NCBI GenBank assembly: GCA_038087015.1
Contig: JASBNA010000086.1
Location: forward strand, 62,001 to 126,000
Length of the DNA stretch: 64,000 nucleotides
Direction of reading: 5' to 3'
Source of the DNA: Cerrena zonata
Taxonomy: Eukaryota > Basidiomycota > Agaricomycetes > Polyporales > Cerrenaceae
Below the pieces are notes generated by a model, which did not search any database, was not told where the DNA came from, and worked only from the letters and a program-made list of their open reading frames with translations. A program made the position numbers and the translations under genes. Below are positions 10,360 to 20,300 of this stretch, one piece after another (position 1 is the stretch's first letter; every line of letters begins with the position of its first letter).

Positions 10360-10407
10360 GTGCAACTACAAGGATCTTTTATTGAGGATTGATTGATTGA
10401 GTATACG

Positions 10408-12499
10408 TTACATACCGACCCAGCTTTGGATGAGCAGGCGAATGGCACCGATACTGGCCATTATAACCATGACCGTACCAAAGATACTGAAACTTAAGGA
10501 ACTCATGGAGGCAGCACGAGGATCAATGTTGAGAAGATGAGCAGTTGCAATAGCGCCGCAGTTGATCCCAAGGGTGACTCCGCGAGTGACGTAGTCGTTG
10601 GTTGGGACCCTTAAGAAATTGAAGATGGAATCACCGATAAGCACACCGCAGATACCACTTAAAATGGTACAAACTGCCATTAACGAGACCGAGCCACCTA
10701 AAGCGTTGATTAAGGGAGTTCCCAAGGCTAGCGTGACCAGACGACCGATGAATCCGATTGATCTCAAGGATTCAATACCGATGGTGTAGCAAAAGATTGG
10801 ATAGCAGAAAAAGGTCAAAGCTATTGAGACAAGAATTGGAGGCATTAACACCCAAAAGTTGTTTGTAAAGTCTTTTCTATGGGTAAACATTGGTAATGAC
10901 AAGGATACAATGGAGATATCCATTAAGGAGCTAAGGAAATCTCCACAACCTGGCCATTGGGGAGTAGCGGTATGGTCGACCACGTTGTGATTCACTTCTT
11001 GTGAGTTATCAAGTAATGCTTTACCGCTGAATAAGTTGATATAGGTTTTACCGGTTTTGTAGTACTTAAGATCGTCGAGAAAACCTTTTGGTTTACCGCT
11101 ATGATAAATAAGAGAGCCGATAAAACAAACAAATAGGATTTCGGCAGTCAGGACTAAAATTGGATGGGCAAACTTTCTTGATTTGGGCCATTTGATTGGG
11201 ATAAGTAATGCTAAATAATAAGAGATTATGGTGATACTTAGATGATAGGGTAAAAACGTGTGAATGGATTTGATATAGTATAATGGCAATGAAACTATGA
11301 ATAAAGTGATGAAAAGAATCCAGTCGATGTATTTTGTAATGAAGACAGGTGATTTTTTTAGTATTATCGGACAAATTTTCAAACGGAGATGGTTCGTTCT
11401 TTGAATTTGAAGAAACTGAAGAAGAAGACGAAATAGGGGATTGATTTCTTGGAACTGGAGATGGCGATTGAACTGGAGGTGCCGGGCTAGTGTTTGATTT
11501 GAACAAGGCATTTGAGTTATCATGATACCCGCCGTCTCTAACGTGTAGTTGTTCAGGTTCTTGTAAGTTGATTGAGTTCTCTTGCGTGTTAAAAGGATTA
11601 TCTGAGACAGATAAGCTTCTTATTCTTGAATTATTTTGAACTGGCTCTGTTTTAGTTGACCTTAAACTCTGGATATCAATTGTAGTTATATCGTCTCTCA
11701 TGGAAGTGAAGACGTTTTGCTTTGTACCGATTTGGTCCATATCGGGATTTGTTGGAGTTGGGCTATTCATACTTCTCAATTCCATTTCTTCTTGTTCATC
11801 TCGAGAGTTGGTATCATCATTTTTCTTAAACAGTTCATCTTTATAAACGTTGAAGTAGTTCAAGACCCATTTCAACCCAAGAATCATATAAACATCGATA
11901 CATAGCAAAATGAGACCTCCCACAACGAACACCCCCGCTATTTTCAAACACTCGATGAAAGTGATTGGATCACTCAAAGGTAATATGATAAAAGAAGGAA
12001 TAAAGAATACGTTAATCCATTTCAAAGTGAAATTCATTGAAGGCTTGGTAATCATCAAATAATTAGTCAATAAAAACGATGACCATTTACTGACTCGGCT
12101 CTTGAAATTCTGTTCAGAATGATTTGGTGACATGGTACTAAGTATATTCAATATACATAAGACCACCAAGTTTATCAACATTCCCAAGACTGAAGCAGGA
12201 AACTTAATTTTGAAAATGTCTGCCAATAGTACATTGAGTCCATACAATATTGTGAAAAGGATAATTAAGCCAAACGGGACCACCAAATAAGAGTGAATCA
12301 AGTGGTGTTTGGAGTACCATAGTCCGTATCCAATACCCTTAACCACTTCCGTAGGCTCAACTGATTTTACCGAGTCAACCCATCGTTGAACATTGGTTCG
12401 ATTATTGATCTGGGAAGATTGGTTATATATTTCGTGGGATTGTTGATCCGAGTTGCTGTCACTTCTATTAGCAGTATCAGTAACCATAGTCAGAGACAT
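10408..12499 (-). CDS. LrgA-LrgB fusion membrane protein, one frameshift
   Basis: About 696 residues. The N-terminal half looks like LrgA/CidA (LLADIFKIKFPASVLGMLIN with helices following) and the C-terminal half like LrgB (PLINALGGSVSLMAVCTILS, GVTLGINCGAIATAHLL, FSIFGTVMVIMASI). Plant PLGG1, a plastid glycolate/glycerate carrier, has the same fused architecture; fungal members are uncharacterised as far as I know. A serine/proline/asparagine-rich linker of about 170 residues joins the halves. The frame breaks near 11352 in a run of seven A (coding strand): six A would join DNTKK to SPVFITKYIDW. ATG at 12499 is used. A permease for small organic acids is an inference. Confidence 0.85.
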
Positions 12500-12942
12500 T
12501 ATACCTTTAGAGCATTGGAAGAAAGAATAGGGTAAAGAAGCAGTCCCAAGTATATATATCCGAGTGCAAAAAAAAAAAATGGTTTTCCGTTATCTATGGA
12601 TTTTTCTGCCGTTTCCGCTGACTCGCTTGACGTATCCTCAGGCCCGAGGCGTATACACCAGTTGCGTTAATCCGGGGAAGTTTCAGTATTCGTTTACAGC
12701 TATTTAGGAAGGAATCAGAACTACAAGGTTAAGAGTATGACTACTAGGTTAAGAGTATAACTACAAGGTTTAGGTAGACGGAGAGCAAGTCCGAACGTAC
12801 TCCGAAATTATCAGAGATCAAGGATTGATAAATGCATTAAAGAATAAATATAGATGGGTGAAATTCAAGAAAGAAGAAGGAAAAGAAGCTATTAGTACAA
12901 AGGATGATAATTTTAATCTAAGAAACAACTTGCAATAATGAT
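12500..12942. other. Intergenic region with imperfect 20-bp repeats (443 bp)
   Basis: This is the promoter of the LrgA-LrgB gene, with a TATATATA at about 12552 and a GC-richer part (12600-12680). At 12720-12776 three imperfect units of the form CTACNAGGTTNAGAGTATNA follow each other. The rest is the trailer of the complex I gene. No gene is seen. Confidence 0.5.
12720..12776. repeat. Imperfect tandem repeat, about 20-bp unit
   Basis: Units starting CTACAAGGTTAAGAGTATGA, CTACTAGGTTAAGAGTATAA and CTACAAGGTTTAGGTA follow in tandem upstream of the LrgA-LrgB gene. No function is evident. Confidence 0.75.
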
Positions 12943-13419
12943 TTAATGATGATGACCATTTTCAATAAGATCTTTATGTTCTTCTTTAGCGTATCTCAAA
13001 CCACAATAAACACAAGTGGCAGCTTTTGGTTGGTCCAAGTTAATGAAAACTTTAGGATGACCTTGTAAAGTATTACCTCTATTACCATCACAAACAGCCA
13101 CATTACCTTCTTCGTGGGTTAAGTATCTGACTGGTTCTTGAGCAATCAAGTCAATGGCAGCATAAGGTCTTGGTTGGGACTCCAATTCTTTCTGGATAAA
13201 TCTTTGTGGATGACGAGCAATAACTTCTGCTCTTGATTCTTGAGTTTGGGACCATGGTTCTGCTCTATTTGGAGCTTGTTCTGCAATTGGGTTTTGTTCT
13301 AATTCCGGTTTAGTTAATCCAGTAACTGATTCTGATTTATTTCTAGTGATATTGAGCAAGGAAACACCGGCACGTTGCATGCCGCTAGGCTTACTTATTC
13401 TAATGCATCTGGCCAACAT
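12943..13419 (-). CDS. Respiratory complex I zinc-binding subunit (NDUFS6/NUMM type)
   Basis: This is an accessory subunit of NADH:ubiquinone oxidoreductase in the mitochondrial matrix arm; the human homologue is NDUFS6 (13 kDa-A) and the Yarrowia one NUMM. It has 158 residues with an arginine- and serine-containing mitochondrial leader (MLARCIRISKPSGM). The conserved C-terminal zinc motif is visible: VAVCDGNRG, then GHPKVFINLDQ, then CVYCGLRY (one C, one H and a CxxC). Saccharomyces lacks complex I, so the gene helps place the organism. The upstream DNA has a CCAAT and a TCACGTG. ATG at 13419. Confidence 0.93.
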   Translation of the reverse strand: MLARCIRISKPSGMQRAGVSLLNITRNKSESVTGLTKPELEQNPIAEQAPNRAEPWSQTQESRAEVIARHPQRFIQKELESQPRPYAAIDLIAQEPVRYLTHEEGNVAVCDGNRGNTLQGHPKVFINLDQPKAATCVYCGLRYAKEEHKDLIENGHHH

Positions 13420-14014
13420 ATTCGAGTTATATATGGATATTAAAGAGTATCGACTTGGTTGTAGAAATTTTCTCTTCTTTTTCTGCCCACAGAAAAAACA
13501 GAGTATAAATCAAAATTTCACCGGATTTTATTGGCTAAGAGAAAGTCACGTGCGCACATCGGGCCCAACCTCCGTACATACATACAAAAAGAGATAGTCA
13601 AAAGATCATATCGATTACAGCTTAGGTATTTAAATGAATTTATTTGATTTGGCTTCTAGTCCTGCCTTGTCCAGAAATCAAACTAGTGGGGGAAAAAAAA
13701 CCATATTTATAAATGATTATATAAAAGACACGATAACTTCGAGAGTTATAAAGAGGTTGAAATGGGTGCAAGAGAAGTAAACCAAAATGAATAAATTATC
13801 AAAGGCAGCATAACAAGAGCCGGGAAGCCAGCTCGTATTATGGGATTAAGTATAGCGATAGAATCTAATCAATAATCAAATCAACATATGATAAAAACAG
13901 TAGAGAAATAGTTAAAAAAAAAGAACACATATTAAAAACAACAAAAAAAAATCAAGTAAAAACTTAGATAAAATATATTAAACCTACTCAACATTAATAA
14001 AAAAAAAAGGTTGC
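13420..14014. other. Intergenic region, complex I promoter and RHO1 trailer (595 bp)
   Basis: The side next to the complex I gene has CCAAT (minus strand, 13530-13534) and a palindromic CACGTG (13547-13552) within 135 bp of the ATG. A near-repeat GTATGTATGTACGG lies on the minus strand at about 13570. The remainder is the A-rich trailer of RHO1. No further gene is seen. Confidence 0.5.
13530..13552 (-). promoter_or_regulatory. CCAAT box and Cbf1-type E-box upstream of the complex I gene
   Basis: In gene orientation, TCACGTG (13547-13553) is followed by CCAAT (13530-13534), about 110-135 bp before the ATG. The HAP complex binds CCAAT and Cbf1 binds TCACGTG; both control respiratory genes in yeasts. 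Use of these sites here is an inference. Confidence 0.5.
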
Positions 14015-14611
14015 TTATAAAACAACACACTTCTTCTTCTTTTCCTTCTTTTCTTTAGTTTTCAAAGAAGCTCTAGTAGCGGCTTCAAAAACTTCTTTAA
14101 CCCCTTCACCGGTTCTAGCAGAACATTCCAAGTAGTATTGGGTACCGATTTTGGTAGCAACGGCTTGACCTTCAGAAGAAGAAACTGGTTGTTGTTGTTG
14201 TTGTCTTAATTGTTCAATGGTATCCGGGTCATTTCTCAAATCTGATTTACAACCAACCAAGATAATTGGAACCCCTTGACAGAAATGTAAAACTTCCGAA
14301 ATCCATTTTTCTAAAACGTTATCCAAGGAATCTGGAGAATCAACAGAGAAACAAATTAAAATAACATTTGAATCTGGATAAGATAATGGTCTTAATCTAT
14401 CATAATCTTCTTGACCAGCAGTATCCCATAAAGCCAATTCAACTTTTCTACCATCAACTTCGACATCGGCAACGTAGTTTTCAAAAACAGTTGGAACGTA
14501 AACTTCTGGGAAAGTACCTTTAGAAAAAACAATCAATAAACATGTTTTACCACAAGCACCATCACCGACTATAACCAATTTTCTTCTAATTTCAGCTGGA
14601 GGAGGAACCAT
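14015..14611 (-). CDS. RHO1: Rho-family GTPase Rho1
   Basis: This small GTPase controls 1,3-beta-glucan synthase, the Pkc1 cell-wall integrity pathway and polarised growth at the plasma membrane. It has 198 residues, with the P-loop GDGACGKT at 16-23, switch [13 protein letters not shown], switch [20 protein letters not shown], the Rho-type GCKSDLR, and [10 protein letters not shown]. The Rho1-specific region [20 protein letters not shown] is present. The C-terminus is a lysine-rich stretch ending CVVL, a CAAX box of the geranylgeranyl type. All key residues are intact. A long upstream region (14612-16268) contains a paired SCB element. Confidence 0.97.
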   Translation of the reverse strand: MVPPPAEIRRKLVIVGDGACGKTCLLIVFSKGTFPEVYVPTVFENYVADVEVDGRKVELALWDTAGQEDYDRLRPLSYPDSNVILICFSVDSPDSLDNVLEKWISEVLHFCQGVPIILVGCKSDLRNDPDTIEQLRQQQQQPVSSSEGQAVATKIGTQYYLECSARTGEGVKEVFEAATRASLKTKEKKEKKKKCVVL

Positions 14612-15172
14612 TTTATGAATTATGAATTATATGGAAATGAAAAAAGGGATATGAAAAAAAATGAATAAAAAGTATTAACAAGACGAATTAAATCAAGATT
14701 AAACGAGAAAAAAAAAAATAGATTAATAAAAAAAAACAACGAAAGGATTAAAAAATGACTAAATGCAACTAATTGAAAAAAAAAAGTTAGTATTAAAGCC
14801 AACTAAAAAAGACTTTAGATTGATCAAGCTATTTCTCAAGATAGTCCTAATGGTTTGAACACGAGATGAACGTATGAAACAAACCTATTAAAAGAAGCAA
14901 CGAAGGAGAAAAACAAAAAAAAAAGCACAAGAATACGAAGACAATTGTGAAATTGAGACGAGCGAAGTGAATTTGACAAATTTCTACTCGATTTTTTTTT
15001 TTCCTTCAATTTTTTTTTTTTTTTTTCCTTTGGTTTTTTCCTTCAGTTGTTCACTTCTTGAAACCAAAATAAATACCGTAGACTCAGTGTAGCTTGCGCC
15101 CACGGCAGATTCCAGTGCACGGTGTGATCATTGAAACAGTGATTCGTGTTGGATCACAGATCATGCGGCCTA

Positions 15173-15188
15173 TTTCGTGTACACGAAA
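15173..15188. promoter_or_regulatory. Perfect palindrome of two SCB-like boxes
   Basis: TTTCGTGTACACGAAA is a 16-bp perfect palindrome made of two copies of CACGAAA, the Swi4/Swi6 cell-cycle box, on opposite strands. It lies about 560 bp upstream of RHO1. The palindrome is seen; SBF control is an inference. Confidence 0.55.
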
Positions 15189-15518
15189 ACAGGTTAAATG
15201 ATGCATCAATATCAACAATTTCAAGTACTATCAAGGCGCACAATCAAGGGAGCAACAGTTAAACCACATCGTTATACTGGGATAACTTTAAATGCGTCGT
15301 GTGCGGCCACCAAGGATACCAACAGCCATGTAAGTGAGCGTGCCTATAGATATCTATTTTTAATTCAGATTAATCAAAATAACGGGTAGATGATGTAACC
15401 ACAATTACTGGACTGGCCATTGAGTGGATCAATCAACCACTGTCAACATTCATCAACCGGCAAGCATCCATCATCCATTGATCAATTGATCAATTGCATG
15501 ATTAATCTTATAGAATTC

Positions 15519-15666
15519 TGTAGGCGACACTCCGAGCAACTGGGTAGGTGATAGTCATCTGAGTAGGCAATCATCTGGGTAGGCAATCATCTGGGTAGGC
15601 GATATAGAACCTGGATACGCGATAGTCATCTGAGTAGACGATATAGAACCAGGGTAGGCGATTGCT
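15519..15666. repeat. Degenerate minisatellite, GTAGGCGATxxTCATCTGGGTAGGC type
   Basis: Words of the form GGGTAGGCRAT, TCATCTGRGTAGGC and GATATAGAACC recur at 17-25 bp spacing. Two exact CAATCATCTGGGTAGG copies lie at about 15569 and 15586. It lies in the RHO1-TRM10 gap and has no ORF. Confidence 0.8.
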
Positions 15667-15955
15667 AACACTCCCGCCCACCATCAATTGGCCGCCGTCA
15701 AACTGGAATGGAAATCATCGAAGAACTTGACCAATTCTAAACCATTCTCTTTCAAACAAACAATACATACCTAGTTAACAACAAGAATATACAAACTGGA
15801 CGATGCTATACTTGTCAAACAATTGTTACAAGAGTTATAAGTTGGGAAAGTAGAAAGAAAGAGAAACTGTTGATAGGTGATTTTTTTTTGATCTGAGAGT
15901 AAAACGACAACAACGAAAATTCCACCAAAATTGAAAAAAAAAAACAACAAAAAAA

Positions 15956-16031
15956 ATGGCCTTCTTTTCTCGACGCTCTTTTCCACTGCTTTACACCGCT
16001 CTATATCCGTACTACAACCACCCTGAACTCA
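15956..16031 (+). other. Possible small first exon or 32-codon ORF
   Basis: An ATG in the context AAAAAAATGG opens a frame MAFFSRRSFPLLYTALYPYY..., which looks like a short mitochondrial or membrane leader. The frame runs into GTAAGT at 16032, a possible donor; unspliced, it stops after 32 codons. An acceptor-like TTTTAG lies at about 16129 and would open a further 30 or so codons, but I see no CTAAC branch point. I do not recognise the product. Confidence 0.25.
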
Positions 16032-16268
16032 GTAAGTGTCCATGCTACCCTTAGATTGCCAGCTTAGCTTGCTTTATGTCTTATTAGCCAGGTCTGATTC
16101 GTAAGGGGGGGCGCAGTCGCCTTCTGATTTTAGAAGGGGAGAAAAATAATGTCGATAATTATGTAAGCAATATTATTAAGGGTGTACGGATGTTGCGATG
16201 TGCATGTTGTAATTGTAGACCCGTGCACCCCTGACTATACATTTTGCAACTGCTATATACATTAGGGC

Positions 16269-17228
16269 CTACGCCAGCTGATTAGCTTCTGGTTCGACAG
16301 AGGACTCGGTGGCCGGCTCAGCAGGCTCGGACAGTGTGCCGTGGGCTTTGATCTTTCGGGGAGGTAACACTTCGTTGAATGCTTTCCCCCAGTCCTTATC
16401 GTTTTCAAACCACTTGCAAGCGATTTCATAAACATGGGAGGTGGCTAATACTTGTCGGCCATTCATCTTGATGTACTTATCGATGGGTAATCTACCCACT
16501 TTCAAGCCTAGTTCCTTGGCTTTGTTAACACAAAGCTTCTTATGTCTGTTTTTATCAACGATCCCTCCTATAATGTAAGTAGTATCGGGTTCCAACTGTT
16601 CAATAACTTCGTTGGTATCTGCAGTTAAATAAACGTATTTATCCTTTTGGGTTTCGTCGATTATATCACTGAGCTTTTCGTTTTCTTTGAACGGTAATCC
16701 TTTCCATAATTTATATTGGGAGACTGCTTTTTCAAATCGTTCTTTTAAATTTTTATTGAAACTGCTGATTTCTAACCCAACTTCATATTGACAATGTCTT
16801 TTGGCGCTATAACAACGGGCTATTTGACTACTCAAAGATACAATCTCCTTATCGTTCATCAAGTCGTCGAATTCACAGTCCATAATGAAATTGATCCCGG
16901 TAGCTTTTTGCTCGGTTGGGAGGTTCTTGGACTTTCTCATTTGATGGTAATTTTGCTCTCCTTCTTCCTCCTGTTCCCTCTCTTTCCGTCTTTGTCTTGC
17001 TAACTTTCTCTTTTCTCGTTTTTCAGCTAAGTACTGTGGTTTGGTTTCTTCCCATTTCTTTCGTTTTTGAAGCTTTTTCCATGCACTTTTGGACATTCCT
17101 TCGGGAATCTCAACCTTGGGTCTCTTATTCTCCTGAACATCGCCTTCTTCGTGTTCTCTCTTATGAGTCTCTGCTTTGGGCTCGTCTGCAACCCTGTCGG
17201 TACTCGCCACCTTATCCTCTTCACTCAT
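16269..17228 (-). CDS. TRM10: tRNA (guanine-9 N1) methyltransferase Trm10
   Basis: Trm10 uses S-adenosylmethionine to make m1G at tRNA position 9. The 319-residue protein has a charged N-terminal region (MSKSAWKKLQKRKKWEETKP, then a run of K/R/E) and a SPOUT domain: FIMDCEFDDLMNDKE, SLSSQIARCYSAKR, the GGIVDKNRHKKLC loop that holds the conserved catalytic Asp, LPIDKYIKMNGRQVLATSHV and the C-terminal helix. The order and spacing match yeast Trm10 (293 residues). ATG at 17228 is used. A short gap separates it from the tail of the zinc-cluster gene, both on the minus strand. Confidence 0.95.
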   Translation of the reverse strand: MSEEDKVASTDRVADEPKAETHKREHEEGDVQENKRPKVEIPEGMSKSAWKKLQKRKKWEETKPQYLAEKREKRKLARQRRKEREQEEEGEQNYHQMRKSKNLPTEQKATGINFIMDCEFDDLMNDKEIVSLSSQIARCYSAKRHCQYEVGLEISSFNKNLKERFEKAVSQYKLWKGLPFKENEKLSDIIDETQKDKYVYLTADTNEVIEQLEPDTTYIIGGIVDKNRHKKLCVNKAKELGLKVGRLPIDKYIKMNGRQVLATSHVYEIACKWFENDKDWGKAFNEVLPPRKIKAHGTLSEPAEPATESSVEPEANQLA

Positions 17229-17370
17229 GGTAGCTTATGTATAAGTAAGATTCGGGTATCTGATGTAGATTATAGAAATTTTCAGTTTTATTTTTTTTTT
17301 TTTTTTTGTAATGAGCATCAGCTCTTGATTTAGAATAATACATTAAAATATATTTACAATTACTATATAA

Positions 17371-20300
17371 CTAGTTCCCTAGATTGAACATCTTGTCAAA
17401 TGGCAAGTCGCTGAAAATATCAAACTTGGATTCCAGCTCCATATCAAATCTAAACCTATCAATTCCTGTAGGGCTACCGGCCATTCCTACTCCAGTTTCT
17501 CCTAGCCTCCTCCTGGGGTGAAAAATTTACCTGGCGTTGGCACTTGATTCACTTGCTGCTCGGGTTGATTATCTTCATACCCTGGTGTCAACCCACTAAG
17601 GTCGCCTCCGTTATTTTCGTCTTCAAATATTTGATTGTCATGCTTAACACTGATCAAATTAAGCCATAATCTATCTATACTTGCATTATCAACAAAGTCA
17701 AATCCAAAATTACTATCGATATTATCATCATTGCCAGTTTTAAGGTTTGATGGTTGATTGCTACTATTAAGATAATCCTCCAGATTGATCGTACTTGGGA
17801 AGGTACTTTCACTATTCACCTTGTTCTTCATGGAACTGTTGACCGATTCATTAGTAGAGTCCCCACTCACACTATCATTTAAAGAAGGTAATCTATTACT
17901 TCTCAATTGTTGCACTGCTTGGGTGAAAGGCGAGTTTCCATTAGTTTTCTCATCGGCTGACATAGGCGGTAACCCTTGGTACAAGTGTTCGTATTGCTGC
18001 TCAACCGATTGAGATTCCTTAGGTTTATTTTGGTTTTCACCAACTTGTGAAACTGGTGATGTCTTAATTCCCATAGTCTTATAAAATGAATCAACAGTAC
18101 AATGGGATTTACCATATTTAGACAATGTTGTTTCACAAATTTGAATTAATTCCTCTAATTGTTGAATTGAATATTGTGGTTTACAAAGATTTTCTGCTAA
18201 TGGGTGGATATCTTGATAAAATTTTGTGGAAGTAATGGTCTTCAATAGAAATGTGTGTCCTTTAGTAATTCTCCAAGCATAATAATATCGATTACTAATT
18301 TTCGAAATTGCTGATATTGAAACTTCAGCACATCTAGTTAAACATGATGAAAACCGACACAATGATTTGAAATAATTCTTATAGTTCGTATCATTATTTA
18401 ATCTTTCATCATGACTCGTTTGTCTCTTCATATCAAATATCATAAAGTTAATCTTAACAATTGATGCTAAATTTGTCTGATTTGATTTATGAATGACTTG
18501 TTCTAACATTGGATTAATAATCATATCACAGATAACTTCACTATTACCTAATAAATCACTATAATATGGCATTATATCTGCAGTCGAGATTAAGAGTGCT
18601 TTTTTCAAATAAAAAAATGATAATGATACATCCTTTGATTCATAATATAAATAAAGATGGAAAAATAACGAGATGAGAAATGAATTAATCGATAAATAAA
18701 ACTTAGTCAAATAGTTTCGGGTGAAAATATATTGTTTTTCTTCAGTTTTCAATGGTGATAAACAATCTTTCAATGTACCAAAAGTTTTTCCCACGTATAC
18801 TTCGACATCTGATACTAATTCAGTTAATTCTTTCATCTTTATTTTACCTTCGACATTCAACACTAAAGTTAATACTGGTTTCAACTTGTACATAATGTCT
18901 TTACCAGAGAAATATGCGTCTGTGATATATTTATCCAATTCTGGATCTCTAATTGTTTCATTCCCTGGTTCGTGGAAAGGAACTTTTGTATCGTAATGCA
19001 TTTTATCAATTGACATTGGATTCCCAAAAGTATAAGATAAATAAACATCACTAGTTACTAAAAAGTACCAAATTTTACGACCTAAATGATTCAATTTAGG
19101 ATCGTTGCATACATCTGGAAATTTATCAGGCTCTCTATTAAGTCCCAAAGAAAATGCCATTTGGATCAACATTGCACCAAGAACTTGACTATCACCTCCA
19201 TCAGCACCATCACCGTCTTCAGGAGCATAAGTATGATAAAGCCTCATGTAGAAAGCAAGTTGTAAAACAGTGAAATTTGTTTTACGTAACAATTGGAATT
19301 GATCAAGACAAAGCTGAGCAACGTCAATGGTATTTATGTTGATTGGATTGGATAATAAATATTTTAAATCTTGCGCTTTTGGTGATTGATCAGTTGAGTT
19401 TAAGTTCTCCTCATTAACAGAATTTTTATTACAAAATAATGAAAGATAAGATAATCGACAAATGATTAGTAAAAGACCAATTGTAGCTAAATCTAATTTT
19501 TTCTCCACGGTTAATTTATCAACTTTCTCATCTTCATAAGACTCAGGCCCAATTATATTGGCAACATCTTTGTAGAAAGCAAATTCATCTAAAAATGGCA
19601 TAAATTGGTATAACCAGGCAAAATAACGTTTAATTAGTTTCCAAATGACTTTCTTTTTTGGTAAGATAACTTGAATCTTATCAATCAATTGTAATTCCCG
19701 ATCAATTTGACCATCATAAAAAGTTAAACCAAGAGGTAAACCATTAGCATTTAATTTCAGTTTTTGTACATTACGTTCAGCCCTTGCCTTTAAAATATTA
19801 TTATAGGGAACCATTTCGTCATAACCATCAGTTTGTAAAGCTCTTTTTTCAAACACTGCTTCTGGTAATCCATCAGAGTTACCTCCTTTCACTATGGCAT
19901 TGGTAGTTTCTTGGGAAATTTCATTTGAATTATTCAGAAACACAAGTGCACCTGAATAACCTTTATTAAATGATTTTTCCTCCTTTTCCTTAATAATATA
20001 ATCCCAAAGTAGTCTTAAACCATAGTCACGTTTCATTAATGAAGACCAAGCAAAAGGACCAAAATTTATTCTTCTTAGAGGCTCCTTAACATGGATTGAG
20101 GTGTAATCTTCGAAGAAATTGATCGTTTCTTCAGGGTTACTATAAGGGTTGATACCAATAAAGTCTTGGTACTTTGGGACGTCTAAGCGATATGGTTTTG
20201 GATTTCCATTAGTAAGCTGAGGTGAAGAGCTCTTAAAATCAGTTGGACGCGTTGGATACAGCTCTTTGTACATATCTGGTTGCTGCATTGTTGAAAAATT

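Larger units (their letters stand above)
10056..10407 (-). promoter_or_regulatory. Promoter of the heat-shock-like gene
   Basis: This 352-bp gap lies between the 3' end of the LrgA-LrgB gene and the start of the heat-shock-like gene, so it serves only the latter. It contains three perfect trimeric HSEs and a T tract at about 10262-10273. No other gene is seen. Confidence 0.8.
14612..16268. other. Long intergenic region upstream of RHO1 (1657 bp)
   Basis: The longest gene-poor stretch here. Nearest RHO1 it is A/T homopolymer-rich. A 16-bp palindrome of two SCB-like boxes lies at 15173-15188. ATTGATCAATTGATCAAT-like palindromic sequence is at about 15477-15496, and a GTAGGCGAT/TCATCTGGGTAGGC minisatellite at 15519-15666. 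A short ORF in a good start context (ATG at 15956) ends in a GTAAGT at 16032. No tRNA was recognised. Confidence 0.6.

Noticed and set aside
10155..10448. ORFs in the HSE-bearing promoter, both strands
   Set aside because: They overlap the heat-shock elements and T tract and have no conserved features.
12720..12776. Possible tRNA or snoRNA
   Set aside because: No A/B boxes or C/D box pair. It is only an imperfect tandem repeat.
15519..15666. CRISPR-like array
   Set aside because: Units are irregular in length and spacing with no constant repeat and spacer pattern, in a eukaryotic context.
14620..15986. ORFs in the RHO1 upstream region (14620-14802, 15198-15389, 15771-15986)
   Set aside because: All are low-complexity or lack recognisable domains. 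The 15771-15986 frame is phenylalanine-rich and runs antisense to the possible exon at 15956.
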